A stretch of 64,000 nt of DNA. It comes from JAOUEA01 sp963821925. Its GTDB lineage: Bacteria > Actinomycetota > UBA4738 > HRBIN12. This document shows, piece by piece, positions 1 through 9,650 of the stretch. A model generated the notes under the pieces. The model did not search any database. It worked only from the letters and a program-made list of their open reading frames with translations, and was not told the origin of the DNA. The stretch covers positions 682,001-746,000 of the forward strand of contig CAWGFO010000001.1 in assembly GCA_963821925.1 (NCBI GenBank), read 5' to 3'. Position numbers and translations under genes: made by a program. Every line of letters starts with the position of its first letter. Within the stretch, counting starts at the first letter, position 1.

Positions 1-1932
1 TTCGGCGCCGCGTGGGTCGCGCTCGGATCGGTCCTGCTGCTGCTCGGGCTCGCCGACGGCTCGCTCACCGGCTCGGACGTGATCAGCCAGTTCGCCCTGC
101 TGGCACCTGCGGGCGCGTTCTCGATCGTGGGACTCAGCGTCGCGTTGCGCCAGCCCTGGAACGCCTGCGGCTGGCTGATGCTCGTGATCGGCACGATCTG
201 GAGTTTCGGCGTGAGCCCGCAGCCGGCCAGCGATTCGGCCGTGGCGTGGGCGACCTCGTGGGGCTGGGTACCGCCCTTCGGGCTGATGGCGACGCATCTG
301 CCCCTCCGCCTGCCCGACGGGCGACTGCTCTCACCGCGATGGCGGTGGGTCTCGAGGGCGGCGACGACCGCGATGGTGCTGACGTGTGTCGGGATCACCT
401 TCGACCCCGCGAACGCGGGGAACCCGATCCCTGGCGTCGACCTCACGGTCGTCGGTGTCGTGGGCCTGATCGCGCTCGGGCTCTGCGCGATCGCCTCGAT
501 CGCGTCGCTCGTGGTGCGTTCCCGGCGAGCGGGCTCGGACGAGAAGCATCAGATCCGCTGGATCGCGATCGGGGCGGTGGTCTTCATCGTCGCCTGGATC
601 GTGACGATCGTCACGACGCAGGGCTCGGAGCCAGGCCCGGTGATGACGGTGATGGCACTCTCGGCCTACGCGGCGATCCCGGTCTCTATGGGCATCGCGA
701 TCTTGAAGTACCGCCTCTACGACATCGATGTCGTGATCAAGAAGACCGTGATCCTCGCCGTGCTCGCGGCGTTCTTCGTGGTGGTGTACGCGCTCGTCGT
801 GGGCGGCGTCGGGGCGCTGGTTGAGGGGTCGAGCAACACGGCGCTTTCGTTCGCGGCCGCCGCGATCGTGGCCACCCTCTTCCAGCCCGTGCTCGCCCGC
901 GCGCGCCGGTTCGCCGACCGGCTCGTCTACGGCGATCGGGCCACGCCGTACGAGGTGCTCGCGGCCTTCGGGGACCAGCTCGCCGACACCTACTCGGCCG
1001 ACGACGTCCTGCCGAGGACGGCGCGGGTTCTCGCCGAGGGCGTCGGGGCCGAGCGCGCGCGCGTGTGGCTCGCCGAGGGCCAGGGGTTCCGGCCGGTCGC
1101 CGTGTACCCGCCGGATGCCGAGCCGGAGCGGACCGACGATCATCTCGCCGAGGTCCGGCACCAGGGTGACCTCCTCGGCGCGTTGTCGGTCGCGATGCCG
1201 GCGAACGACCCGATGGACCCCGCCAAGGAGAAGCTGATCGCCGATCTCGCCGCCCAGGCCGGGCTCGTGCTGCGCAACGTCCGGCTGGTCGAGGACCTCC
1301 GGAGCTCGCGGAGGCGCCTCGTGGCCGCCCAGGACGAGGAGCGCCGCAAGCTCGAGCGCAACATCCACGACGGCGCCCAGCAGCAGCTCGTCGCCCTCGC
1401 CGTGAAGGCGCGCCTGACCCGGACGCTCACCGAGCGCGATCCGGCGAAGGCCGCCGAGATGCTCGAGCAGATCGAAGCCGAGACGCAGTCGGCGCTCGAG
1501 GATCTGCGCGACCTCGCCCGCGGGATCTACCCGCCGCTCCTGGCCGACAAGGGCCTCGAGGCCGCCCTCTCCGCGCAAGCTCGGAAGTCACCCGTTCCCG
1601 TCACCGTGACGGGCGACGGGATCGGACGCTATCCGCAGGAGGTGGAGGCCGCGGTGTACTTCTCGGTGCTCGAAGCGCTCCAGAACATCGCGAAATACGC
1701 CGACGCCACGCGCGCCGAGGTCCGTCTCGGTCGCGACGCCGACGCCCTCACGTTCCGGGTGCACGACGACGGACGAGGGTTCGATCCGGACGCGATCGAC
1801 TACGGGACCGGCCTGCAGGGGATGGTGGACCGTCTCGCGGCGCTCGACGGCAGCGTGTCCGTCACCTCGCGTCCGGACGACGGCACCACGGTGGACGGCA
1901 GGATCCCGGTGCGCGTGGGGGCGGTGCGCTGA
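1..1932 (+). CDS. Sensor histidine kinase, NarL/DegS type (5' end outside window)
   Basis: A membrane sensor kinase that would autophosphorylate on His and pass phosphate to a response regulator; no regulator is adjacent. The frame is open from base 1 and the first residues form a hydrophobic segment, so the true start is probably upstream; GTG at 79 is the first start inside the window. Several hydrophobic helices fill the first 270 residues, followed by a GAF-like region. Then comes a HisKA_3 dimerisation box with His in NIHDGAQQQ (codon 1366-1368) and an HATPase domain with DDGRGFD and GTGLQGM. The stop overlaps the ATG of the next, paralogous kinase. Ligand unknown. Confidence 0.88.
   Translation, partial: FGAAWVALGSVLLLLGLADGSLTGSDVISQFALLAPAGAFSIVGLSVALRQPWNACGWLMLVIGTIWSFGVSPQPASDSAVAWATSWGWVPPFGLMATHLPLRLPDGRLLSPRWRWVSRAATTAMVLTCVGITFDPANAGNPIPGVDLTVVGVVGLIALGLCAIASIASLVVRSRRAGSDEKHQIRWIAIGAVVFIVAWIVTIVTTQGSEPGPVMTVMALSAYAAIPVSMGIAILKYRLYDIDVVIKKTVILAVLAAFFVVVYALVVGGVGALVEGSSNTALSFAAAAIVATLFQPVLARARRFADRLVYGDRATPYEVLAAFGDQLADTYSADDVLPRTARVLAEGVGAERARVWLAEGQGFRPVAVYPPDAEPERTDDHLAEVRHQGDLLGALSVAMPANDPMDPAKEKLIADLAAQAGLVLRNVRLVEDLRSSRRRLVAAQDEERRKLERNIHDGAQQQLVALAVKARLTRTLTERDPAKAAEMLEQIEAETQSALEDLRDLARGIYPPLLADKGLEAALSAQARKSPVPVTVTGDGIGRYPQEVEAAVYFSVLEALQNIAKYADATRAEVRLGRDADALTFRVHDDGRGFDPDAIDYGTGLQGMVDRLAALDGSVSVTSRPDDGTTVDGRIPVRVGAVR
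1402..1565 (+). repeat. 164-bp identical tract, copy 1
   Basis: Compared by eye base for base, 1402-1565 is identical to 3549-3712 in the next kinase, third codon positions included. It encodes the region just after the phospho-acceptor His. Flanking sequence diverges quickly at synonymous sites, which suggests gene conversion rather than selection alone. Confidence 0.9.
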
Positions 1933-4088
1933 TGCGCGCCGACGCGGCCGAGCGACCGGCGGGCACCACCCTCGACGGGGTCGGGCCGACGGCGACAGGG
2001 ACCCTCCCGTCGGCTCCGGCGCGCTGGCCGTGGCTCCTCGTCGTCCTGTTCGCCGTCATGGCCATCTCGGGGATGTTCCTCGTCGTCGCCAACGGCGAGT
2101 CGGTGGTCGGGCAGGTCTCGTACCTCGTGGCGTTCGGGATGTTCACCGTGGTCGGCGCCCTGATCGTGAGCCGCGACCGCCGCAACGTGATCGGACTCAT
2201 GCTCCTGTGGTCCGCCCTGATCACGGGATCCGCCTTCGTGTCCGGGGAGCTCACGACGTGGCTCGTCGACGCAGGGACACGTGGGACCGCTCACCGTGTT
2301 CGTCGGGTTCATGAACAACTTCGGCTGGCTGCTCGGCATCCTGCCGGTCGTCTTCTTCCTCCCGCTGCTCTTCCCCGACGGTCGCCTGCCCTCTCGGCGG
2401 TGGCGCGTGTACGTGTGGTCCGTCGTCGCCCTGCTCGCGATCCTCGCGATCTCACTGCTCTTCGGACAGAAGACCTTGACGGGATCGGGCGATGTGGGGA
2501 TCGCGAACCCTCTCTACGTGCCGGCCATCGGCGACCTTGCCCTCGCTCGACCCGGTGATCGGCCTCAGCTTCCCATTGCTCTTCGGGCTGACGCTCTACT
2601 CGCTCTTCCGGCGGTTCCGGCGATCGTCCGGCATCGAGCGCCAGCAGATCAAATGGGTGGCGTTCGGGTTCCTCAGCGCGCTCGCGCTGATCCTCGCCAG
2701 CATGCCGATCACGGATCCTGCCCTGAACGGACTGATCGGCGGGATCGCCTTCATGATGTTCCCGATCTCGATCGGCGTCTCCGTCCTTCGCTTCCACCTC
2801 TACGACCTGGACGTCGTGGTGAAGAAGGCGGTCGTCTACGCCGCGCTCGCGCTGTTCGCCACGGTCGTGTACCTCGGTCTCGTGGTCGGGCTCGGCACCT
2901 GGCTGGGGCAGTGGGAGCTCGTTCCTGACGATGGTCGCCGCCGTGATCGTCGCGGTGACCTTCCAGCCGGTGCGGGAGCGGCTCAGCCGGTTCGCGAACC
3001 GGGTCGTGTACGGCAGGCGCGCCACGCCGTACGAGATCCTCACGGACTTCTCCGAGCGCGTCGGCGACGCCTACGCCGAGGCTGACGTCCTACCGCGGAT
3101 GGCGCGCGTCCTGGGCGAGGGGATCGGCGCCGAACGGAGCGACGTCTGGCTCGCCGTCGGCTCGGAGCTGCGCCACGTCGCCGCCTGGCCCGACGAGCTG
3201 ACGAGCGTCGAGCCCGTGCCCGTGCCCGTGCTGGACGCCGGCACCCCGGCGATACCGGACATGGATCGCGTGAGCCTCGTCGAGCATGGAGGTGATGTGC
3301 TCGGCGCGCTCGCCGTGCGCAAGCCGCCGAACGATCCGATGTCGCCCGCCGACGAGAAGCTGATCTCCGGGCTCGCCTCGCAGGCCGGGCTCGTGCTGCG
3401 CAACGTGCGTCTCACGGAGGAGCTGAAGCTCCGACTGGAGGACCTGAAGGCCGCGCAGAAGCGCCTCGTCGCGGCGCAAGACGAGGAGCGCCGCAAGCTC
3501 GAGCGCAACATCCACGACGGCGCTCAGCAGCAGCTCGTCGCCCTCGCGGTGAAGGCGCGCCTGACCCGGACGCTCACCGAGCGCGATCCGGCGAAGGCCG
3601 CCGAGATGCTCGAGCAGATCGAAGCCGAGACGCAGTCGGCGCTCGAGGATCTGCGCGACCTCGCCCGCGGGATCTACCCGCCGCTCCTGGCCGACAAGGG
3701 CCTCGAGGCCGCACTCTCCGCGCAGGCGCGCAAGTCGCCGGTCCCGGTCACGGTGAAGGCCGAGGGCGTCGGACGGTTCCCCCAGGAGGTCGAGGCGGCC
3801 GTCTACTTCTCGACGCTGGAGGCCCTCCAGAACGTCGCGAAGTACGCGGAGGCGTCCGGAGCCACCGTGGCGATCCAGACCGACGAAGGGTCGCTGCGGT
3901 TCTCCGTGACCGACGACGGCCACGGCTTCGATACGGGCTCGACGGGATACGGCACCGGGCTGCAGGGCATCGCCGACCGCCTGGGTGCGCTCGAAGGCAC
4001 GCTGCACGTGGCCAGCGCGAACGGGTCAGGGACGACGGTCACCGGCCGACTCCCGATCAGCCACGAAGCGCGTATGGTCACGCGATGA
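1932..4088 (+). pseudogene. Second sensor histidine kinase, interrupted by three frameshifts
   Basis: A paralogue of the preceding kinase: membrane helices, GAF-like region, HisKA_3 (NIHDGAQQQ) and HATPase (DDGHGFD, GTGLQGI). The reading frame moves +1 three times. Homology continues smoothly if one base is removed at each of the G-run 2274-2276 (giving AGHVGPL), the TT at 2537-2538 (giving GDLPSLDP) and the G-run 2913-2915 (giving GQWSSFLTMVAA). The three single-base insertions sum to zero, so the catalytic half (from about 2916) is intact; GTG/ATG starts near 2931 could yield a soluble kinase core. Either a decaying gene or sequencing/assembly error; two of the three lie in G runs. ATG at 1932 overlaps the upstream stop. 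Confidence 0.82.
3549..3712 (+). repeat. 164-bp identical tract, copy 2
   Basis: Second copy of the tract at 1402-1565, in the same position relative to the HisKA_3 box of the frameshifted kinase. The first mismatches are synonymous changes at either edge. Confidence 0.9.
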
Positions 4089-4291
4089 CCGCCCGCGACA
4101 CCCCCAGGCCGAAAGGGCTCCGTCGCCTCGAGCGATGGATGATCGGCGTGCTCTTCGCGGTGATCGCTTTCGTGTTGGAGAAGGCCGTGATGCGGTCGGT
4201 ACGCAAGGGGGGTGGCGAACCGTCGGCCCCCGAGCCCGAACAGGTAACCACCCAGCTCACCGGCTCGGGCGCCGAGGTCGATCTCGAGTAG
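4085..4291 (+). CDS. Small single-pass membrane protein
   Basis: A 68-residue protein of unknown function. Residues about 20-35 (MIGVLFAVIAFVLEKAV) form one membrane helix flanked by basic residues; the tail is acidic and Gly/Pro-rich. ATG at 4085 overlaps the stop of the kinase reading frame (ATGA), so it is translationally coupled to the sensor genes and may be an accessory to them. That link is inferred from position only. Confidence 0.6.
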   Translation: MTARDTPRPKGLRRLERWMIGVLFAVIAFVLEKAVMRSVRKGGGEPSAPEPEQVTTQLTGSGAEVDLE

Positions 4292-4322
4292 CTGCGCGAC
4301 CGGCGAACGCATCCCGGAACGG

Positions 4323-4350
4323 GACGGGGGCGCCTCGCGGCACCCCCGTC
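4323..4350. terminator. Hairpin between convergent genes
   Basis: GACGGGGG (4323-4330) pairs with CCCCCGTC (4343-4350) around a 12-nt loop. It lies between the end of the plus-strand kinase operon and the end of the minus-strand metalloprotease gene, so it could stop transcription from both sides. There is no clear U tract. Confidence 0.55.
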
Positions 4351-4372
4351 GACCCGTTGTCGATCCTTCGAG

Positions 4373-7201
4373 CTAGGTGCCCCTGACCGTCACCTCGAGC
4401 ACGTCCATGAACGCCGGGTTCCCGTGGTTGCTCACCATCACGAACCTGATGAAGCGGACGTTCTTCGTGCCCTTCGTCGGGGTGTAGGTCTTCAGGCGTC
4501 CGTTCGCGGGCGCCGAGCCGGCGAAGGCCTTCCGCCAGTCGCCGCTCGCCGTGCGGGTCCAGATCTCGAACCCCTTGACCGCAGAGTCGGGTCCGTCACC
4601 GCACGTGCCGCCCGACGCGACGCCGAAGCTCGTGACGTCGACGCTCTTGGGCAACTCGACGGTCGCCTTCCGTGCGCCGCCGACCCCGCTGCTGTCGTTG
4701 CCCGGGGAGTCTGAGGGCCACCCGTTGCCCAGGTTCAGGTCGAAGGCGCCGTTGGCGTTCGATCCGCAGAATTCCGCGTAATCCGGCGGGGTGTACTTCC
4801 TGAGCGTCGCTCCTCCTTCGAGGGATGCCCAGTCGCGGTTCAGCGCGTTGTCGACCGTCTCGTTGCCGTTCACCACGAGGTCGGTGACCGCGTTGGGCTC
4901 GTAGCCCCCGCCCCGGAAGTTCAGGGCGGCGTAGGCGTCGTGCTGCGGCACGTTCGCGATGCTGTACGTGCCGTTGGCCGCGGTGACGTCGGACAGGCTC
5001 GTCGCGAAGCCCGAGTCCAGTCCGGCGATCCCCACCGTGACGCCCTCGACCGGGGCGCCGGTCGACGTGTCGGTCACGGTGCCGCTCACCGTGTTGCAGG
5101 TGACGACGGCGCAGTCGGGCGGAAGTCCGAAGTCCTCGACCGGGTACACGTCGCCACCGCCGAGGGACGAGGCGAAGTAGCCCATCCCTCGGTTGGCGAA
5201 CACGTTCCAGATCGCGGCCTCGTTGGCGCCGCCGTTGGCCACGACGTCGGCCTGCAGGATCGCGTTGCGCATGTCGAGGAACGACGGGCTCGGCGGGGAC
5301 AGCTCCATCCCCCGCGTCACGAGCTCCTCGGTCGCGTTCCGGCCGAGGTCGCGGCGAAGGTCCCACAGGGTCTCCAGCCAGATCTCGCCGTCGGCATGCA
5401 CCTCGGGACCGCCGCCGATCAGGCCGAAGTCCCCGAACGTGTACCCGCCGGGACCGGCGTCGGTCGTGCCGGGGCAGTTCGGGCTGGGTGAGCCGACCGG
5501 GCAATCGACCGGCTGCGAGCGCAGGTCGCCGCCGAACGAGAGCGCTCCCATCACGAGGTTGCCGTCGCCCGCCGGGTTCGGCTTGTAGCCCTCGCCCACC
5601 AGGAAGTCGAGGGCGTACCAGTCGCTCCAGCCTTCACCCATCGAGTTGGCCTGCTGGTTGTCGAGGCCGCTGTTCCCGCCCGGATAGAGCACCAGTCGGT
5701 TCGAGAGCCCGTGGGTGTACTCGTGGTACACGACCTCGGCGTCGTCGCCGCCGTTCGCGGAGGCCACGTCCGGCAGCCCGAACCGGTTGAGCTTGCGGAA
5801 CAGGTACATCTGCATCGTCGGCGCCGTGCCGTCGGGCGGGGTCGTCATGTTCGCGTTGTCCACGTGCCCGAGGTCCGGGAAGCCGCCGCCGGCCGTGTTC
5901 GCGCCGTCGGAGGCGTTCCCGAGGACCGGGTCGTGGCCGCCCGTGCCGCCGTACTCGAAGTTGCCGGCCGCATCGGTGAACGAGATCGGCGCCCCGGCCA
6001 GGTGATCGTGGAAGCGGTTCAGGAAGTAGTAGACCTGCACCGCATCGTGCTTCGTGTTGGCCTTCCAGCTGAAGCCCACGTTCTTGTCCCAGGTACAGGC
6101 CACCGACGTGCTGCAGTTCTGGTTCGCCGTGGTGGTATCGAGCGGCGCCGTGTACCCGGACCAATCCAGGAGTCCGTCCGAGGCCGCCACGTCATCGCTC
6201 GGGTCCGGGTACGAATCGTCCTTGATGTCCTTGAACACCCAGGCGTTCGGCCCGAAGAGCGCGCCGCCGTCGAACACGGGGAAGGTCACGCTCTGCGCGA
6301 CGCCCGATCCGCCGGTCGCGATGTCGCTCGGGTAGTACTCCCACGCCTCGGCGGTGCCGGTCTGCACCGCGGGTGCGCCGGCGTCGGTCAGGTTGTCGCG
6401 GTACAGGACCGCGCCGCTCACCGCGTCGAGGACCGAGAGGTCGGTCTCGGCCGGGGAGACGTAGGTCGTGGTGGTCCAAGCCAGGCGCGCCCCGCGGCCC
6501 GTCGGGAACAGGGCCAGCGTGGCCGTGTCGCGTGCGTCGGTGCCGGTCGAGCCGACGGCGCGCCGGGCGCCGGCGATCGCGCCGGCCGCGCTCATGCGCG
6601 CCGTCGTCGTCGGTGCGCGGAGCCCGCGCATCGGACCGCCGACCACGTTGATCAGGCGGCCGTCCTTCGCGACGTTGGCCCGCAACCCTTGACCGAACAG
6701 GGTCAGGCCGCCCGCCCGCTGGATCCACGAGAGGTGGTGGGTGCCCAGGGCGTCGACGTAGTCGTCGCGCAGCCGGAGCGTCTTCAGGTCGGCGAGCCGG
6801 AGCCCGAAGGCCCTGCGGTTCGCGCGCACGTAGCGCAGGGCGACCGCCGATGCCGGGGCGGTGCTTGCCTCGGTCAGGAACCCGTCGAGTCGGCCAACGT
6901 ATCGGAGCGTGCCGGTGACCGGGTCGCTCTGGAGCACGCCGAGGGTGCCGAGCGAACGCGCCAGTGACGAGCGCGCCTTCGCGATCCGCGGGCCGACCGC
7001 GACGGCCGTCCCGGCCGTGCGGGCGTCGTACCCGGCCGCCGGCCCGCCGGCCGCGGGGCGAGCGACCGCTCGCACGCCGGCCGAGGTCCGTCCACCGGCG
7101 ACGGCGCCGGGCGCCGTCCCTCCGAACGTGGCGAGCGCGATCGCGCCGGCCGCCACCATCGCCCCGAGTCGCCTCCGGGCGGACGAAGAACCGAACGACA
7201 T
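4373..7201 (-). CDS. Secreted M36 (fungalysin-type) zinc metalloprotease
   Basis: Extracellular protease, 942 residues. A signal peptide (RRR, then a hydrophobic run to about residue 35) is followed by an FTP-like propeptide (about 90-180). The M36 catalytic domain has the zinc motif HEYTH at residue 493 and GEGWSD about 25 residues later, which supplies the third ligand. Residues about 695-775 look like a carboxypeptidase-regulatory beta-sandwich (VSGTVTDTSTGAPVEGV). The C-terminal ~140 residues resemble a discoidin/galactose-binding fold and may bind surfaces or glycans. The start is supported by GAGGGAGGGG upstream of the ATG. Transcribed convergently to the kinase genes. Likely role: nutritional protein degradation. 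Confidence 0.9.
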   Translation of the reverse strand: MSFGSSSARRRLGAMVAAGAIALATFGGTAPGAVAGGRTSAGVRAVARPAAGGPAAGYDARTAGTAVAVGPRIAKARSSLARSLGTLGVLQSDPVTGTLRYVGRLDGFLTEASTAPASAVALRYVRANRRAFGLRLADLKTLRLRDDYVDALGTHHLSWIQRAGGLTLFGQGLRANVAKDGRLINVVGGPMRGLRAPTTTARMSAAGAIAGARRAVGSTGTDARDTATLALFPTGRGARLAWTTTTYVSPAETDLSVLDAVSGAVLYRDNLTDAGAPAVQTGTAEAWEYYPSDIATGGSGVAQSVTFPVFDGGALFGPNAWVFKDIKDDSYPDPSDDVAASDGLLDWSGYTAPLDTTTANQNCSTSVACTWDKNVGFSWKANTKHDAVQVYYFLNRFHDHLAGAPISFTDAAGNFEYGGTGGHDPVLGNASDGANTAGGGFPDLGHVDNANMTTPPDGTAPTMQMYLFRKLNRFGLPDVASANGGDDAEVVYHEYTHGLSNRLVLYPGGNSGLDNQQANSMGEGWSDWYALDFLVGEGYKPNPAGDGNLVMGALSFGGDLRSQPVDCPVGSPSPNCPGTTDAGPGGYTFGDFGLIGGGPEVHADGEIWLETLWDLRRDLGRNATEELVTRGMELSPPSPSFLDMRNAILQADVVANGGANEAAIWNVFANRGMGYFASSLGGGDVYPVEDFGLPPDCAVVTCNTVSGTVTDTSTGAPVEGVTVGIAGLDSGFATSLSDVTAANGTYSIANVPQHDAYAALNFRGGGYEPNAVTDLVVNGNETVDNALNRDWASLEGGATLRKYTPPDYAEFCGSNANGAFDLNLGNGWPSDSPGNDSSGVGGARKATVELPKSVDVTSFGVASGGTCGDGPDSAVKGFEIWTRTASGDWRKAFAGSAPANGRLKTYTPTKGTKNVRFIRFVMVSNHGNPAFMDVLEVTVRGT

Positions 7202-7296
7202 GTGAGCCCCTCCCTCTCTCGTCGCGGTTGCGGTCGCGCGAACCTAGCACCCGTCGGTGATACGTGCCGAACGGCGGGCAGGGTTGCCGCTGCGTC

Positions 7297-9405
7297 TCAA
7301 CGCTTGCGGACGATGTCGACGATCATCGCGAACGTCAGCACGGCGCCCGCGACGCCGAACGCGATCGGCACCCAGGCCGCCGGCTTGTCCGAGACGGCCG
7401 TGATCCCGCTCGCGAGGACGGCGGCGCCCGCGGTGAGCGCCAGCGCCAGCCGGCGGCCGGCCCGGCGGATCGTGGCCTCCAGCGTGGACGCGCGGAAGTT
7501 CACCTCGAGCTTCTGCCCGGGCCGGGCGCCGATCATCCGCTCGATCGCCTCGATCACGCGCATCGCCCGCACCTTGAACTTCTGGGCCTGATAGAAGAGC
7601 GCCTTCGGGTCGGTCTTCCCGCCCATCTGGGTGAACATGCTGCGCATCAGGAACTTGCCCGCGACCTCGAACGGGTCGATCTCGGGGTCGAGCTGGGCGG
7701 TGGCGAGCTGCATCTGCGCGAGCGCCTTGCCGGTCAACGTCAGCGAGGCCGGGAGCGGCACGCCGTGCCGCAGCGAGACCTCGGTCATCTCCTGCAGGAT
7801 CGGACCGAGCTGGATGTCGCTCAGGTTCGCGGTGCGGTACTTCCCCATCAGATCGCCGATCTCGGCGCCGAACGCGTCCACGTCCAGGTCGCTCCGGTCG
7901 ATCGCTCCCGCCAGCATCAGCGACACGTCGGTCAGGAACCCGGTGTCTTCCTGCCAGAAGGCCATCAGCAGGAGCATCATGTGTTCCCGCATCTCGGGCC
8001 CGACCTCGCCCACCATGCCCAGGTCCAGGAAGTAGAGCTTGTCCTCGGTCGGCTGCCACATCAGGTTCCCGGGATGTGGGTCGGCGTGGAAGAACCCGTC
8101 CACCATGATCTGCTTGTAGAACGACTCCAGGAGCTGACGCGCGGCCTCGTGCCGCGCCGCCCCCTCGGGCGCGATCGACAGCGGCCCGCCCTGCACGTCC
8201 TGCATCACGAGCAGCCGGGAGGTGGAGAGCTCGCCCATCACCACTGGGACCGCGAGGCGGGAGAACGGCGCGATCACGCCGCGCATCCGCTCCATGTTCG
8301 AGGCCTCCTCCCGGAAGTCGAGCTCGCGATGCAGCGAGTCCGACAGGTGGTTGAAGACGGCCTCCATGTCGATCACCGCCTTCAGGCCCTGACGCTCGCC
8401 GACCTTCTCGGCGAAGACCTCGAGCAACGCGAGGTCCTGCTCGATCAGCTCCTTGGCCTCGGGTCGCTGCACCTTGACGACGACGAGATCGCCGGACGCG
8501 AGCTTCGCGCGGTGGACCTCGGCGATCGTCCCAGCGGCGAGCGGCTGGGGATCGAGCGTGTCGAACACGTCCTCCCACGGGACCCCGAGCTCCTGCTCCA
8601 TCACGGCGACGACCTGTTCCTCGGTGAGGGCCGGCACGTGGTCCTGGAGCGTGGCGAGCTCCTCGATGAACTCGGGCGGCAGCAGGTCGGGGCGCGTCGA
8701 GAGGATCTGGCCGAGCTTGGCGAAGGTCGGCCCGAGCTCCTCGAGCGCGTTGCGCAGACGTTTGGCCTGGCGCCGCCGTCCGACGGCGCCCTCCTCGTCG
8801 GGCCGGCCGAAGAGCTCCTTCAGGCCGTGCTTGGCGAACACCGCGGCGATCTGCGTCCCGCGGCGGGTCAGGTGGGGCTGGACGTCCTCGTCGACCTTCG
8901 AGCTGCGGATCACGGCGGTGCTGCGCGGGTCGCGCACCGGCTGCACATGGCCGTCGGCGCCGGCCGTGTTGACGATGATCACCGTGCAGCGGGCGTTGTG
9001 GCTGATCCGGTTCGGGACGTTGCCGAGCAGGAACTCCTTTCGTCCCGCCATCCCCGCGTTGCCGACGACGAGCACGTCGATGGCCTGGTCCTCCGTGGCG
9101 TGGACGATCGCCATCGCCGGATCGTCGTCGATCACGACGTGCGACCGCCCGCGTTCGCCGGCGAGCTCGCGCACGTAGGTCTCGAGCGCGTCGGCCGCGC
9201 CACGCGCGCGCGTGGCCTCGGCCGCGCCGTAGGCCGTGTCACCCGGGTGCTGCGGCAAGATGACCTGCACGACATGCAGCTCGGCCCCATAGCGTTCCGC
9301 GAACGCGGCCGCCCAGCCCACCGCCCGCTCGGCCGTCTCGGACCGGTCCGTCCCCACCATCACCCGTTGCACGGGTCGCGCTACGTCCACGTCGGTCCTC
9401 GCCAT
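7297..9405 (-). CDS. Universal stress protein fused to ABC1/UbiB-type kinase
   Basis: Two-domain protein, 702 residues. Residues 1-~145 are a UspA domain (VMVGTDRSETAERAVGWA... ending VIIVNTAG). The rest is an ABC1/ADCK/UbiB atypical kinase: KLGQ motif (FAKLGQILSTRPDLLP), glycine-poor loop AAGTIAEVHRA, invariant Lys in VVKVQRP, HADPHPGNLM and DLG in place of DFG. Two hydrophobic helices close the C-terminus. UbiB proteins support quinone or lipid metabolism at membranes. ATG at 9405 is preferred because homology begins there; a TAGTCT hexamer lies about 20 nt upstream on the minus strand. The fusion suggests nucleotide- or stress-gated kinase activity, which is inference. Confidence 0.9.
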   Translation of the reverse strand: MARTDVDVARPVQRVMVGTDRSETAERAVGWAAAFAERYGAELHVVQVILPQHPGDTAYGAAEATRARGAADALETYVRELAGERGRSHVVIDDDPAMAIVHATEDQAIDVLVVGNAGMAGRKEFLLGNVPNRISHNARCTVIIVNTAGADGHVQPVRDPRSTAVIRSSKVDEDVQPHLTRRGTQIAAVFAKHGLKELFGRPDEEGAVGRRRQAKRLRNALEELGPTFAKLGQILSTRPDLLPPEFIEELATLQDHVPALTEEQVVAVMEQELGVPWEDVFDTLDPQPLAAGTIAEVHRAKLASGDLVVVKVQRPEAKELIEQDLALLEVFAEKVGERQGLKAVIDMEAVFNHLSDSLHRELDFREEASNMERMRGVIAPFSRLAVPVVMGELSTSRLLVMQDVQGGPLSIAPEGAARHEAARQLLESFYKQIMVDGFFHADPHPGNLMWQPTEDKLYFLDLGMVGEVGPEMREHMMLLLMAFWQEDTGFLTDVSLMLAGAIDRSDLDVDAFGAEIGDLMGKYRTANLSDIQLGPILQEMTEVSLRHGVPLPASLTLTGKALAQMQLATAQLDPEIDPFEVAGKFLMRSMFTQMGGKTDPKALFYQAQKFKVRAMRVIEAIERMIGARPGQKLEVNFRASTLEATIRRAGRRLALALTAGAAVLASGITAVSDKPAAWVPIAFGVAGAVLTFAMIVDIVRKR

Positions 9406-9517
9406 GCGCGCATCATGGACGAGGAGACTACGGCGGGAAAGGGTGGCGTGCGCGACATCTCGGGTGGTGCCACCACCCCCGCAGAGGGCGCCTCCGTGGG
9501 CCCGAACCACCCCTTGG

Positions 9518-9523
9518 TAGACT
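9518..9523 (+). promoter_or_regulatory. -10 box for tRNA-Thr(CGT)
   Basis: TAGACT ends 11 nt before the first base of the tRNA. No convincing -35 was identified. Confidence 0.5.
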
Positions 9524-9534
9524 CACATGCTCCC

Positions 9535-9606
9535 GCCGGAGTAGCTCAGGGGCAGAGCAACCGCCTCGTAAGTGGTAGGTCGTGGGTTCAAATCCCACCT
9601 CCGGCT
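9535..9606 (+). tRNA. tRNA-Thr (anticodon CGT)
   Basis: Cloverleaf folded by hand: acceptor GCCGGAG/CTCCGGC, D stem GCTC/GAGC, anticodon stem ACCGC/GTGGT with loop CTCGTAA (anticodon CGT, reads ACG), T stem GTGGG/CCCAC with TTCAAAT. The discriminator base is T. The 3' CCA is not encoded. Confidence 0.95.
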
Positions 9607-9644
9607 CTCACACGGCCCCTTCCTGTCGAGGGTCGCCGTGTTGC

Positions 9645-9650
9645 TAGAAT
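9645..9650 (+). promoter_or_regulatory. -10 box, leaderless gene
   Basis: TAGAAT followed by 7 nt and then GTG-ATG. Transcription would begin at or next to the start codon of the Ala/Pro-rich membrane protein. Confidence 0.55.

Noticed and set aside
331..1578. 415-residue minus-strand frame opposite the first kinase
   Set aside because: Arg/His/Glu-rich translation without any recognisable motif; a high-GC antisense shadow of a clear kinase gene.
2270..2916. Programmed frameshifting in the second kinase
   Set aside because: Three separate +1 events at unrelated sites with no slippery heptamer or stop-codon context; single-base insertion explains each better.
5711..6967. 418-residue plus-strand frame opposite the M36 protease
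   Set aside because: Low-complexity Val/Arg/Gly translation, no motif, fully covered by the protease.
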